Source: Coprothermobacter platensis DSM 11748
GTDB taxonomy: Bacteria; Coprothermobacterota; Coprothermobacteria; Coprothermobacterales; Coprothermobacteraceae
Length of the DNA: 64,000 nucleotides
Assembly: GCF_000378005.1 (NCBI RefSeq)
Contig: NZ_KB899040.1
Location: 609,645-673,644 of the forward strand
Direction of reading: 5' to 3'
The notes under the pieces were generated by a model that was given only the letters and a program-made list of their open reading frames with translations, ran no database searches and was not told where the DNA came from. A program made the position numbers and the translations under genes. Positions 44,531 through 53,088 of this stretch are shown here, in pieces; within the stretch, counting starts at the first letter, position 1, and each line of letters opens with the position of its first letter.

Positions 44531-45169
44531 TTAAGGGTTAAGAGAGCCTTTCTGACTTGCACTGTTCTTTTGAGTTCTTCCCCTGTAAAACCCTTTGAAC
44601 AGGCGTGAAAAATGAAACAAATTGAGATTTTTGTCTTTCACGCTAATAATCCCCCTTATCGCAGCAACGGAAGATATGTCGTCTTTTCCTTTGTAAAATG
44701 ACACAAGCTCTCTTCCTTTAGAAGTTAGCGGAGCTTTAATAACTGATAGTATTACTGCTATACAAGGTAAAGCGAACCAGAACATCAGCAACATCCTCGC
44801 ACGTAAAAAATAGAATGGAATCCAACCAATAACGCTTACTATCCATAAAATTAAGCTCCACTTAGAAAGCTGGCTTTCAATATCCCATCGAATGTAGGGC
44901 TCGCTGCTCTTGATTACCCAGAGGAAAAACTTTTCCCGGAGCGAGAAGAAATAATCAGCCAATTCTGATGCAGAAACTGAGCTACCGATATTATCGAAAA
45001 CAGGGTGCCCTAATGTCTCAGAACTTTTTCTAATAAGCTTAAGTTGATCGTCCTCAATGTCGACATAAAAAACGTCTTGCTCTACGAGGTATATCATATC
45101 TGAGATGACTAAGTCTTCAGTTTCTTTTCGCGTTCTAACATAACCGTATAGAGATGGCCAATAAGTCAT
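44531..45169 (-). CDS. Small membrane protein, possibly DUF2207-related C-terminal part
   Basis: 212-residue protein with a soluble N-terminal half and two adjacent membrane helices (about residues 105-150: LILWIVSVIGWIPFYFL and MLLMFWFALPCIAVILSVI), then a basic tail. The pattern DLVISDMIYLVEQDVFYVDIEDDQLKL...GHPVFDNI before the helices and LTSKGRELVSFYKG after them faintly recalls the C-terminal half of DUF2207 membrane proteins. If so, the N-terminal half of that family is missing. It starts with ATG seven bases after TATAAT and has no Shine-Dalgarno. Function unknown. Confidence 0.65.
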   Translation of the reverse strand: MTYWPSLYGYVRTRKETEDLVISDMIYLVEQDVFYVDIEDDQLKLIRKSSETLGHPVFDNIGSSVSASELADYFFSLREKFFLWVIKSSEPYIRWDIESQLSKWSLILWIVSVIGWIPFYFLRARMLLMFWFALPCIAVILSVIKAPLTSKGRELVSFYKGKDDISSVAAIRGIISVKDKNLNLFHFSRLFKGFYRGRTQKNSASQKGSLNP

Positions 45170-45176
45170 AATGTTA

Positions 45177-45182
45177 ATTATA
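45177..45182 (-). promoter_or_regulatory. -10 element; leaderless layout TATAAT-N7-ATG
   Basis: On the minus strand TATAAT is followed by seven bases (TAACATT) and the ATG at 45169. No ribosome site precedes the ATG. The same AT-rich core (TTATAA) could also serve the divergent endonuclease IV gene. Confidence 0.55.
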
Positions 45183-45207
45183 AAGCAGAAAGCGTGGGTT
45201 GTCAGAA

Positions 45208-46017
45208 ATGATCTATAAAGGCTTGCATCTTAGTATAGGTGATGGCATAGATGCTATATTAAAACAGATAGATGAACTTCAGATAAACTGTTTTCAGCTT
45301 TTCTTGGAGAGTCCACTTTCATGGACGCCTATGAAAGGCATATACAGGTTCCAAACACTGATAGAAAAAGCACGTACCTCCTTTGGAGTCAATACAGTTT
45401 TTGTACACTCTCCTTACTTGGTACACTTATCCAGTGGCAACAGTTCTACTCGAGTGAAATCGTGGAAGAAAGTCAAAGAGGACTTGATAATAGCAACCGA
45501 ATTAGGAATTGACGGTTATGTCGTGCACTTGGATATGGCGCAAGAAAACGATTTAATTACCTTTAAAGAGGAATATTCCTATCATCTTGGCGTTACTACA
45601 GCTTCAACTCCCCTTCTGTTTGAAAATATGGCATCCGCAAAGCTAATCGGTTCAAATCCATTCTTCGTTCAGAAATGTGTGGACGAAATCTCAAACATAT
45701 ATCCTGCTTTGGTCTGCCTAGACACAGCTCACTTAGCAGCTGCAGGCTATGATATCGACCATATACTGGAAAATCCTACTTTTCAAGATGTTTTGGATGA
45801 AACCACGCTTGTGCACCTTAATGATTTAAAAACTGCTACAGGATCTTCACGCGATGTGCACGAAAACATCGGCGCGGGTTCTATAGGCTTCGGAACCTTG
45901 AAAAGATTTGTTAGGTCTTTAAAAGATGGTACATCTGTTGTTTTAGAAACACCACAAGACAAGGTAGACAATAATAGGAAAAACATCGAAGCACTAGACC
46001 GAATGATAAAAGAATGA
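45208..46017 (+). CDS. nfo: Endonuclease IV (AP endonuclease)
   Basis: TIM-barrel AP endonuclease, about 269 aa, which cuts DNA at abasic sites. Metal ligands sit in the expected order: GLHLS, FVHSPYLVHLSSGN, YVVHLD, FENMA, CLDTAHLAAAGYD, VHLNDLKTATGSSRDVHENIGAGSIG and VLETP. ATG at 45208 gives the usual short lead into the first strand; an in-frame TTG at 45199 adds three residues. Neither has a good ribosome site. It is divergent from the small membrane-protein gene. The stop is immediately followed by a terminator hairpin. Confidence 0.92.
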   Translation: MIYKGLHLSIGDGIDAILKQIDELQINCFQLFLESPLSWTPMKGIYRFQTLIEKARTSFGVNTVFVHSPYLVHLSSGNSSTRVKSWKKVKEDLIIATELGIDGYVVHLDMAQENDLITFKEEYSYHLGVTTASTPLLFENMASAKLIGSNPFFVQKCVDEISNIYPALVCLDTAHLAAAGYDIDHILENPTFQDVLDETTLVHLNDLKTATGSSRDVHENIGAGSIGFGTLKRFVRSLKDGTSVVLETPQDKVDNNRKNIEALDRMIKE

Positions 46018-46046
46018 AGAAAGGGCCTTTCGAGGCCCTTTCTTTT
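46018..46046. terminator. Terminator after endonuclease IV
   Basis: AGAAAGGGCC / GGCCCTTTCT with a six-base loop and T4 on the plus strand, starting directly after the stop codon. The minus-strand ABC operon converges on it and may use it less efficiently. Confidence 0.85.
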
Positions 46047-46075
46047 GTTCCATCACTAAAGTTAACACCTGTTTG

Positions 46076-46954
46076 TCAGTCTTCACCTTTCTCGAAGACG
46101 ACACCATCAGCTTTCGGAGCTTTTGTCTTACCTATGAATCCTGCCAAAACGATCAGGGCAAGAACATATGGGAATGTCTTTATAAGTATAGGAGAGATGT
46201 TAGACAGGAGCGGTATCTGTTCTTGGAAATAAGTGAGCGTTTCTGCGTAACCAAAGAGCATTGATGCTAAAGCTGCGTTCAATGCATTATAGTTTCCAAA
46301 GATCATTGCCGCTAATGCGATGTAACCTCTTCCTGCCGTCATTGCATCAATCCACTGATTTGGGTAGAGCGTAGCAGCGGCTAAACCTGCGAAAACTCCA
46401 GAAAGAATTACTCCAATATACTTATACATGTAAACATTAACACCCAAAGAATCAGCCGCCCATGGATTTTGGCCACAGCTTCTAAGCCTTAAGCCAAACC
46501 GCGTTCTCTTGAACAACCATATGGTAAAAAGTGCAAGCGGTATGAAAAAGAATGCCAGCACATTTATCCCGAAAACCGTAGGTGGCACATAAGGGTTAAC
46601 AGGGCTTTGCGTTTCCATTCCAAAAGCTTGCATGCACAGAAAACGCGTCAAGCCAGCAGCCAAAATGTTAATGGCAGTACCACTGACAACATGGTCTACC
46701 TTAAAAGTTATGGTCACTACACCATGAATAAGAGCTAACAAAACTGACCCTAATATGGCTGCTAACAAACCAATAAACCAATTACCTGTAGTCTTCGCAC
46801 CCCATACATAAAAGAATGTTCCGGACAGCATCATACCTTCTATAGCAATGTTGACAACACCACCTGTCTCAGAGTAAACACCTCCAAGGGCACCGTATGC
46901 TATAGGAGCACTAATCTGCAATCCTCTCAGAAGAAAATACCATATGTTAAACAT
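46076..46954 (-). CDS. Nucleoside ABC transporter permease 2 (BMP family, YufQ/NupQ type)
   Basis: Membrane permease of about 292 aa with eight to ten hydrophobic helices, the smaller of two permeases of a BMP-type importer. Family features are GGVYSETGGVVNIAIEGMMLSG, NILAAGLTRFL and FGLRLRSCGQNPWAADSLGVNV. I use ATG at 46954, preceded by AGAGG; a TTG nine bases upstream is directly at that site. It overlaps the first permease gene by 8 bp. Last gene of the operon. Confidence 0.92.
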   Translation of the reverse strand: MFNIWYFLLRGLQISAPIAYGALGGVYSETGGVVNIAIEGMMLSGTFFYVWGAKTTGNWFIGLLAAILGSVLLALIHGVVTITFKVDHVVSGTAINILAAGLTRFLCMQAFGMETQSPVNPYVPPTVFGINVLAFFFIPLALFTIWLFKRTRFGLRLRSCGQNPWAADSLGVNVYMYKYIGVILSGVFAGLAAATLYPNQWIDAMTAGRGYIALAAMIFGNYNALNAALASMLFGYAETLTYFQEQIPLLSNISPILIKTFPYVLALIVLAGFIGKTKAPKADGVVFEKGED

Positions 46955-48089
46955 TTTGACCAACCTCTTTTCTCCTCAATGTACGTACATAACGTCTGAG
47001 TATTTGGTCGAATACAACAACAGATAGAATCATGATGCCACTAATAGCATTGATAAGTGAATTAGGTACTTTTGTGTACATCTGCAAGCCATAACCTGCC
47101 CTTGTAAGGAACGAGAACAGTAGACCTGCAAAAACCACACCTATAGGATTGTTACGGGCTAAAAGAGCAACAGCTAATCCTGTAAAACCAAGCCCCTTGG
47201 TTATATTAGGTGTGAAGAACTTTGATATATAGGCAACTTCCTGAAGTCCAACCAGCCCTGCTATGGCGCCTGATATCATCATGGTAGTAAACAGTGTCTT
47301 TTTTATATCAACACCCGCATAGACGGAAGCTGAAGGGTTTTGCCCTACCCAACGAATTCGTAACCCTAAGGACGATTTGAATATAAGAAACCACAGACCA
47401 ATAACTACGACAATAGCTATGACCCAGCTAAAGTCCACAGCTACATAGTTAGGGAACTTGAAACCAAAAATGCCGGTGATACTATTAACGATTTTGTGAA
47501 GTGACGGAAACACAGCTGTCGGCTTTAAATAAGGAGTGCGGAGGTTGTATGAAAGTGCTTGTCCTCTTACACCATTAAAAGGTCCATTGACAAGATATAA
47601 AACTACCGCGGAAGCAATTTGGTTCATCATAATTGTTCCTATAACTTCGTGGACGCCCTTATAGACTTTAAGCAATATGGGTATCAGTGCCCAGAGCATA
47701 CCACCAGCCATTCCAGCTAGTACCACAACCAGTATGTGTATTGGCGTAGGTAAATTCAAATAAGCACCAGCAACACCTGCGCAGAGTGCACCGAACAAAT
47801 ACTGCCCTTCCACGCCAATGTTGAATAAACCTCCCTGAAAAGCCACAGCGTTAGCTGCACCGGAAATTATGATAGGAACGGATTGTGAAATGATGTAAGC
47901 GATACCAGCTTGACTAAAGGAAAAAGATATAATTGCTCCCAATGCATTAGATGGGCTTTCTCCTATAAACCACACAACGATCATCATGACAACCATTGCG
48001 AACAAGAATCCTAATACAGGAGATATTCCTTCTAGTAATCTGTACCACCTTTCTCGGCTATTAACTTTCTGCTTTTTTTCGTCAATCAT
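46947..48089 (-). CDS. Nucleoside ABC transporter permease 1 (BMP family, YufP/NupP type)
   Basis: 380-residue permease with about nine or ten membrane segments. Recognisable blocks are AVAFQGGLFNIGVEGQYLFGAL, EVIGTIMMNQIA, LRIRWVGQNPSASVYAGV and GLGFTGLAVALLARNNPIGVV. The ATG follows GGGAGTG and overlaps the ATPase stop (ATGA). Pairs with the 292-aa permease to form the membrane channel. Confidence 0.93.
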   Translation of the reverse strand: MIDEKKQKVNSRERWYRLLEGISPVLGFLFAMVVMMIVVWFIGESPSNALGAIISFSFSQAGIAYIISQSVPIIISGAANAVAFQGGLFNIGVEGQYLFGALCAGVAGAYLNLPTPIHILVVVLAGMAGGMLWALIPILLKVYKGVHEVIGTIMMNQIASAVVLYLVNGPFNGVRGQALSYNLRTPYLKPTAVFPSLHKIVNSITGIFGFKFPNYVAVDFSWVIAIVVVIGLWFLIFKSSLGLRIRWVGQNPSASVYAGVDIKKTLFTTMMISGAIAGLVGLQEVAYISKFFTPNITKGLGFTGLAVALLARNNPIGVVFAGLLFSFLTRAGYGLQMYTKVPNSLINAISGIMILSVVVFDQILRRYVRTLRRKEVGQNV

Positions 48090-49636
48090 TCTTCTTTCAC
48101 TCCCAGCATGTAAAGTCCAATCTGTTCAGGTGTTGCTTCTTCTCGACTGAATTCTTTAATGATTTTTCCTCTATAGATGACCCCAATTCTGTCTGAAAGC
48201 GCCAAAATCTCTTCTAAGTCTGCAGAAACTAAGAGGATAGCTTTTCCTCTGACTTTCTCATCAATAATCTGTCTGTAAATAAACTCAGTGGCACCCACAT
48301 CTACGCCTCGAGTCGGATAAGCAGCGATCAAAACAGATGGATCAAAACTGATTTCTCTGCCAACTATGAACTTTTGTTGGTTACCACCACTGAGAGCATT
48401 AGCTGGCACATCCACTGAAGGCGTCCTTACATCAAACTGCTGGATGATACTGGCTGCTTTTTCACGCATAGCTTTGTAATCTATTATTCCGTGATGCTGA
48501 AATTCATCTTTCCATTGCCACCCAACGGCGGCATTAACATATAGAGGCATATTCACAAATAATCCCTGCTTCTGACGATCGGCAGGGATGTGTCCAATGC
48601 CGATTTTGCGCCGTCCAAGTGGACCAATTTTCGTTATACGTTGGCCACACACTTGCACACTGCAAAGCAAAACGTCACCAGACGAAGGGAAAATTTCTCC
48701 GGATACGACTTGAAGCAATTCTTCCTGACCGTTGCCTTCCACGCCAGCTATACCGTATATTTCCCCAGCTCTTACGTGGAAGCTCAGCCCATCGAGTTTC
48801 TTAACACCACCTTCCACCAGGGTGACATCTTTGAGAACCAGCAAATCTTCTCCCACTTCAACTTCTGGCACAGGCACCTGTAGCAAAACGGGTTTGCCTA
48901 CCATCATTTCAGCGATTTTTTGCCTGTTGGCCTCTTGAACAGGCATCTCGCCAATGACCTTGCCTCTTCTTATAACTGTTATTCTGTCAGCAATGGCTAC
49001 GACCTCATCTAATTTGTGTGATATGAATATAATCCCTCGACCTTGTGCCTTCAGTGTCTCCAGCGTCTTGAATAATTCTTCAGTTTCCTGAGGCGTCAGT
49101 ACAGCAGTAGGCTCGTCCAGTATTAGTGTCTCTGCCCCTCTATACAGGAGCTTCAAAATCTCCACGCGCTGTTGCAATCCAACAGGAAGAGAATCTACAT
49201 CTACGTCCAGTTCCACTGGCATGGCATTCTCTTGCATTATTTTCTCGATCTTCTCGCGAGCAGATTTAGCGTCTACAGTTCCTCCTGAGACAGGCTCGCT
49301 TCCAAGTACGATGTTTTCCAACACTGAAAGCCCAGGAACTAGCATAAAGTGCTGGTGAACCATACCTATTCCCAGCGCTACGGCTTCGGCAGGGCCAGTT
49401 ATTCTAACTGGTTTCCCTTTGACAAGGATTTCACCTTTATCTGGCTTGTACTCACCATAGAGTATCTTCATCAAAGTTGTTTTACCGGCGCCATTCTCTC
49501 CAACGAGCGCGTGTATCTCACCCGGGAAGAGTGAGAGTGTTACGTCGTCATTAGCTACAACGCCTGGAAACAGTTTTGTAATTCCTTTAAGTTCAATTAA
49601 AGGAATTTTCTCATTTGCAGTATCGGAGTTTACCAA
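48086..49636 (-). CDS. Nucleoside ABC transporter ATP-binding protein (two NBDs, YufO/NupO type)
   Basis: Double ATPase of about 516 aa. NBD1 has GENGAGKTTLMKILYG, signature LPVGLQQRVEIL and Walker B TLILDEPTAVLT. NBD2 has a modified Walker A (GVEGNGQEELL) and signature LSGGNQQK with VLIAAYPTRGVD in place of a consensus Walker B, as usual for this subfamily. Start: TTG at 49636 lies six bases after GAGGTG; a GTG nine bases earlier is part of that ribosome site. A hairpin terminator separates it from the binding-protein gene upstream, and a TATAAT at 49682-49687 may give it its own promoter. Confidence 0.93.
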   Translation of the reverse strand: MVNSDTANEKIPLIELKGITKLFPGVVANDDVTLSLFPGEIHALVGENGAGKTTLMKILYGEYKPDKGEILVKGKPVRITGPAEAVALGIGMVHQHFMLVPGLSVLENIVLGSEPVSGGTVDAKSAREKIEKIMQENAMPVELDVDVDSLPVGLQQRVEILKLLYRGAETLILDEPTAVLTPQETEELFKTLETLKAQGRGIIFISHKLDEVVAIADRITVIRRGKVIGEMPVQEANRQKIAEMMVGKPVLLQVPVPEVEVGEDLLVLKDVTLVEGGVKKLDGLSFHVRAGEIYGIAGVEGNGQEELLQVVSGEIFPSSGDVLLCSVQVCGQRITKIGPLGRRKIGIGHIPADRQKQGLFVNMPLYVNAAVGWQWKDEFQHHGIIDYKAMREKAASIIQQFDVRTPSVDVPANALSGGNQQKFIVGREISFDPSVLIAAYPTRGVDVGATEFIYRQIIDEKVRGKAILLVSADLEEILALSDRIGVIYRGKIIKEFSREEATPEQIGLYMLGVKEE

Positions 49637-49681
49637 TCTTATCACCTCTACTTGTATTAAGCTTCAAAGTCTGGCAAAGAA

Positions 49682-49687
49682 ATTATA
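49682..49687 (-). promoter_or_regulatory. -10 element before the nucleoside ATPase gene
   Basis: On the minus strand TATAAT lies between the hairpin after the binding-protein gene and the ATPase start. No good -35 is seen. Confidence 0.4.
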
Positions 49688-49700
49688 GCATTACACAGGG

Positions 49701-49738
49701 AAAAAAAAGGGCTACCATTCTAAGGTAGCCCTTTTTTT
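49701..49738 (-). terminator. Terminator/attenuator between binding protein and ATPase genes
   Basis: GGGCTACC / GGTAGCCC with a seven-base loop, flanked by A8 and T7 so it works in both directions. Partial termination here would make more binding protein than membrane components, a common arrangement in ABC operons. Confidence 0.9.
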
Positions 49739-49749
49739 ACGAATTAATC

Positions 49750-50919
49750 TTAGGGAAGCTGAAAGTTAGCCAGCTCAGCGTTGCTCGCTGGAACTACGAT
49801 TTCACCGTTAATAATCTTCTGCTGTAGCTCTTCAATCTTAGGAGTTACACTTTCCAAAAGTGACTTGTTGTAGTCATTAACGGCATAGCCAACACCGTTT
49901 TCTTTCAAGCCGAAGTTCCTAATACCACCCTGCCAATTGCCATTCATGAAATCCTTTGCTGTGTCATAGACGGAGATATCAACACGCTTCAATGCAGAAG
50001 TTAATATCCTGCCGCCTATTGCCTTTTCCTGGGAATCGGTACTGGAATTGTAGATAAGACCTTGGTCACTATCTACACCGATTGCCCATACATCTTTGCC
50101 TGCCTGATAAGCTTCATACGTAGCCTGGAATACACCAGCACCTGAAGCGCCAGACGCGTGATAGACAATGTCTGCACCCTGGTTATAGAAAGATGACGCA
50201 ATTTCTTTTCCTTTCGCAGGATCCTTAAACGCATCGCCTGTTGTACCGATGTACTGAGAAAGTAGGTTACCTGATGTTCTCAGCTTGGGATTTACGTACA
50301 TGGCGCCAGCTTTATAGCCAGCTTCAAAAGTCTCTATCAAGGGAGACTGCATTCCGCCGACATAACCAATCTTATTCGTTTTGGTCATGTAACCTGCAAT
50401 TGCACCAACTAAGAAGGAACTTTCATTGGCTTTAAAGTTCAAGCAAACAATGTTGCTTGTAGATGTAAGACCGTCGATTGTACCATCAACAATTGCGAAC
50501 TTGGTGTCAGGGAAATCTTTTGCTACATTGATCATTGGGTCAGTAAACATGAAACCAATACCGAAAATGAGGTTGTAACCGTCCTCAGCTAATGTTCTGA
50601 GAAGTTGTTCTCTGTCCTGTCCACCCTCTTTTGGCTCCAAGTACTTCAGTTCTACTTCTGTTCCGTAGTTTACTTTGTCAGGGTCATCTTTGATATAACC
50701 CTTGTAGTCTTTAGCAATTTGAACTAATCCCTGATAAGCAGAATCGTTAAATGACTGGTCGCCTCTGCCACCGATATCAAACACTAAGCCTATTTTGTAC
50801 TTTGGCCCAGTACTAGCATTGTTGCCATTATTAGCGTTATTCTGACTAGAGGTGCAACCGCCGAGCACTAATGACACGGCTAGCAAGGCGACTACGATAC
50901 CAACAGTAAATTTCTTCAC
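49750..50919 (-). CDS. BMP-family nucleoside-binding lipoprotein
   Basis: Basic membrane protein (PnrA/TmpC type), 389 aa, the extracellular receptor for purine or other nucleosides. A lipoprotein signal ends at LGGC, followed by an Asn-rich linker. Family blocks are GLVFDIGGRGDQSFNDSAYQGL, FGIGFMFTDP, NKIGYVGGMQSPLIETFEAGYKAGA and WAIGVDSDQG. The start is GTG after GGGGAGGAG. First gene of the importer operon, with a palindrome and promoter upstream. Confidence 0.94.
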   Translation of the reverse strand: MKKFTVGIVVALLAVSLVLGGCTSSQNNANNGNNASTGPKYKIGLVFDIGGRGDQSFNDSAYQGLVQIAKDYKGYIKDDPDKVNYGTEVELKYLEPKEGGQDREQLLRTLAEDGYNLIFGIGFMFTDPMINVAKDFPDTKFAIVDGTIDGLTSTSNIVCLNFKANESSFLVGAIAGYMTKTNKIGYVGGMQSPLIETFEAGYKAGAMYVNPKLRTSGNLLSQYIGTTGDAFKDPAKGKEIASSFYNQGADIVYHASGASGAGVFQATYEAYQAGKDVWAIGVDSDQGLIYNSSTDSQEKAIGGRILTSALKRVDISVYDTAKDFMNGNWQGGIRNFGLKENGVGYAVNDYNKSLLESVTPKIEELQQKIINGEIVVPASNAELANFQLP

Positions 50920-50950
50920 TCTTACTCCTCCCCTTTCACAGTTTTCGATT

Positions 50951-50969
50951 GTGGAAGTATAACTTCCAC
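50951..50969. promoter_or_regulatory. Perfect 19 bp palindrome, probable operator of the nucleoside importer
   Basis: GTGGAAGT-ATA-ACTTCCAC is a perfect inverted repeat with a three-base centre. It falls at or just after the predicted transcription start of the binding-protein gene, in the divergent gap shared with the phosphofructokinase genes. A repressor-binding site is the simplest reading; a leader RNA hairpin is the alternative. Confidence 0.6.
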
Positions 50970-50976
50970 TTGCGTA

Positions 50977-51005
50977 ATATTATACTATGCTTAAAGTAGT
51001 GTCAA
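50977..51005 (-). promoter_or_regulatory. Promoter of the nucleoside importer operon
   Basis: On the minus strand TTGACA (51005-51000) is followed by TATAAT after 15 bp, or by the overlapping TAATAT after 17 bp. The predicted start is near 50970, adjoining the palindrome. Confidence 0.65.
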
Positions 51006-51097
51006 GATTAGCCATAACAAACTGTTAAAGGAACTTAAACCAGTAAGAACTAAAATAACGTGGACTAGCTTAAAAGAGTAAAAGGAGGTTGAATAAG

Positions 51098-52132
51098 GTG
51101 TCTGAAAATAAACGCTTAGGCGTATTAACAGGTGGAGGCGATGCTCCAGGTTTGAACCCAGCCATTAGAGGTGTTTTTTACAAAGCATCAGAGTTGGGTT
51201 ATGAAATCGTAGGTCTAAGAGATGGTTGGAAAGGTCTTTTAGAAAAGGATGCAATACCACTGACTAAAGAAGAAGTGGATGCTGCTTTAACAAAGGGCGG
51301 TACTATCCTTGGATCCAGTAGAACAAACCCTTATAACCGCGAAGGCGGTAAAGAACTAGCTGAGAAAAACTTCCATGAACTAGGGCTAAATGCACTGATC
51401 GCAATCGGAGGAGAGGATACACTCGGTGTCGCTGGCCAGTTGGTAAGAGATTTTCGACTTCCAATAAATGGAGTACCAAAAACCATAGATTTTGATGTTC
51501 CTGAAACAGATTTCACTTTGGGCTTTTTTACCGCTTTAGAAGTCACCACAGACGTTTTGGAACGGCTTCAAGACACTGCAAGGAGTCACCACAGGGTTAT
51601 GGTGCTGGAAGTGATGGGAAGACATGCAGGTTGGTTGGGCTTATTTACGGCAGTTGCCGGAGGCGCTGACTATGTTTTGGTACCTGAAAAGAAAGCTAAC
51701 ATTGATGACCTGGTACTGAAAGTGAAGCAGGCTGTCTCCAATAAAGGTTTTGCAGTTGTCGTCGTTTCAGAGGGAGCAGTGCTTGATGAAAGCATGTTAA
51801 AAGATCGTCCTGTGGATGAATTTGGCCATGTACAGCTTGGCGGTATGGGAGAAGTCGTAGCAAGTTTTCTTGAAAAGCAACTGAATATGGAAGTAAAAGC
51901 TGTCATCTTAGGTCACGCCCAGCGTGGTGGAAAACCATCGGTTTTAGATAGGATACTGCCCCAACTGCAAGCGATAAAGGCAGTGGAATGGTTACATGAT
52001 GGACAAACAGGAGTGCTTGCAGCATATAGAGAAGGCAGTATTAAACCTATAGATTTAACAAAAGTCGTAGGAAAGAATCGTCCTTTACCTGAGTCGCTTA
52101 TAAACGACTTCAGCGTGTTTTTTAGAGGTTAA
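51098..52132 (+). CDS. 6-phosphofructokinase, PPi-dependent/group III-like
   Basis: PFK-family enzyme, 344 aa, phosphorylating fructose 6-phosphate. GGGDAPGLN (12-20) opens the phosphate site. At the donor-selecting positions it has GGEDT (104-108) and PKTID (127-131); ATP enzymes have GGDGS and PGTID, whereas an acidic residue and Lys here are typical of PPi-dependent or related group III PFKs. The usual IDND reads IDFD. MGRHAGW and QRGG are conserved. I take GTG at 51098, nine bases after AAAGGAGG; a TTG at 51089 is inside that site. Followed after five bases by a second PFK. Confidence 0.9.
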   Translation: MSENKRLGVLTGGGDAPGLNPAIRGVFYKASELGYEIVGLRDGWKGLLEKDAIPLTKEEVDAALTKGGTILGSSRTNPYNREGGKELAEKNFHELGLNALIAIGGEDTLGVAGQLVRDFRLPINGVPKTIDFDVPETDFTLGFFTALEVTTDVLERLQDTARSHHRVMVLEVMGRHAGWLGLFTAVAGGADYVLVPEKKANIDDLVLKVKQAVSNKGFAVVVVSEGAVLDESMLKDRPVDEFGHVQLGGMGEVVASFLEKQLNMEVKAVILGHAQRGGKPSVLDRILPQLQAIKAVEWLHDGQTGVLAAYREGSIKPIDLTKVVGKNRPLPESLINDFSVFFRG

Positions 52133-52137
52133 TCACT

Positions 52138-53088
52138 ATGAAAAGGGTCGGGATATTGACGTCCGGCGGAGACTCACCTGGTATGAATGCTGCCATTGCA
52201 GGTGCAGTTACTGCGGCTGAGCAGAAGCGTATCGAGATCATTGGCATTTGGAACGGTTATGATGGCCTTTTAGATGAACAGTTCTTGCCTCTTAGCTCAA
52301 GCAGGGTCAGAGGTATTAATTCCCTTGGTGGAACAATTTTAGGTACTTCTCGTAGCGAACGATTCATGTTACCTGAGTGGAGACGTCGAGTACCCGACAC
52401 CATGGCTTCGACAGGTTTGGATGGCTTAATAATAGTAGGAGGCAACGGTTCTTTAAAAGGAGCCGTTGCCTTAGAGCAAGCCGGCATACCCACTGTTGGG
52501 ATACCAGGCACTATTGATAATGACCTCGGAGGAACAGATTTTACTCTCGGTTTTGTAACAGCTGCTGAGACTGCTGTTAAAGCAGTACGAAGGCTCACCG
52601 ACGTAGCCCTTTCAGAAAAAGGCGTTTTTGTAGTGGAAGTGATGGGTCGGAATTCGGGATACATAGCTATGTTCGTAGGGTTAGCAACAGGAGCGGACTT
52701 TGTTAATATACCTGAAGCGCCATCTACTCCACAAGAAATCGCTCTGAAACTTAGTCAATCAGAAGAGAGCGCCATAGTTATCTGGGCCGAAGGATGCGGA
52801 GATCCATCTGCAGCGGCTGAAACGCTAAAAGCAGCACTCCATCGGGACGTTGAGATTTCTCGTATAGGGTACTTGCAACGCGGAGGTACTGCTTCCACGC
52901 TGGATTCATTTATAGGTTTTGGTATGGGGGCGGCTGCACTGAATGCACTTTCAGAAGGTAGACGCAGTGTGATGATTGGCGTGAGAAACTTACAACCGGT
53001 TGAAGTCCCCTATGAAGTGGCTGTACAAACGAACCCTATTCCGCCATATCTTCAACAGATATTACTACCGCTCTTAAACACACGTTGA
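52138..53088 (+). CDS. pfkA: 6-phosphofructokinase, ATP-type
   Basis: 316-residue PFK with the short bacterial ATP-type architecture. TSGGDSPGMN (8-17), PGTIDND (123-129), MGRNSGY and QRGG are present. GTID (no Lys) points to ATP as donor. However, GGDGS reads GGNGS (101-105), replacing the Asp that helps bind Mg-ATP in studied enzymes. C-terminal length is normal. It forms an operon with the PPi-like PFK. The 3' end overlaps the convergent rlmB gene by 37 bp. Confidence 0.93.
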   Translation: MKRVGILTSGGDSPGMNAAIAGAVTAAEQKRIEIIGIWNGYDGLLDEQFLPLSSSRVRGINSLGGTILGTSRSERFMLPEWRRRVPDTMASTGLDGLIIVGGNGSLKGAVALEQAGIPTVGIPGTIDNDLGGTDFTLGFVTAAETAVKAVRRLTDVALSEKGVFVVEVMGRNSGYIAMFVGLATGADFVNIPEAPSTPQEIALKLSQSEESAIVIWAEGCGDPSAAAETLKAALHRDVEISRIGYLQRGGTASTLDSFIGFGMGAAALNALSEGRRSVMIGVRNLQPVEVPYEVAVQTNPIPPYLQQILLPLLNTR

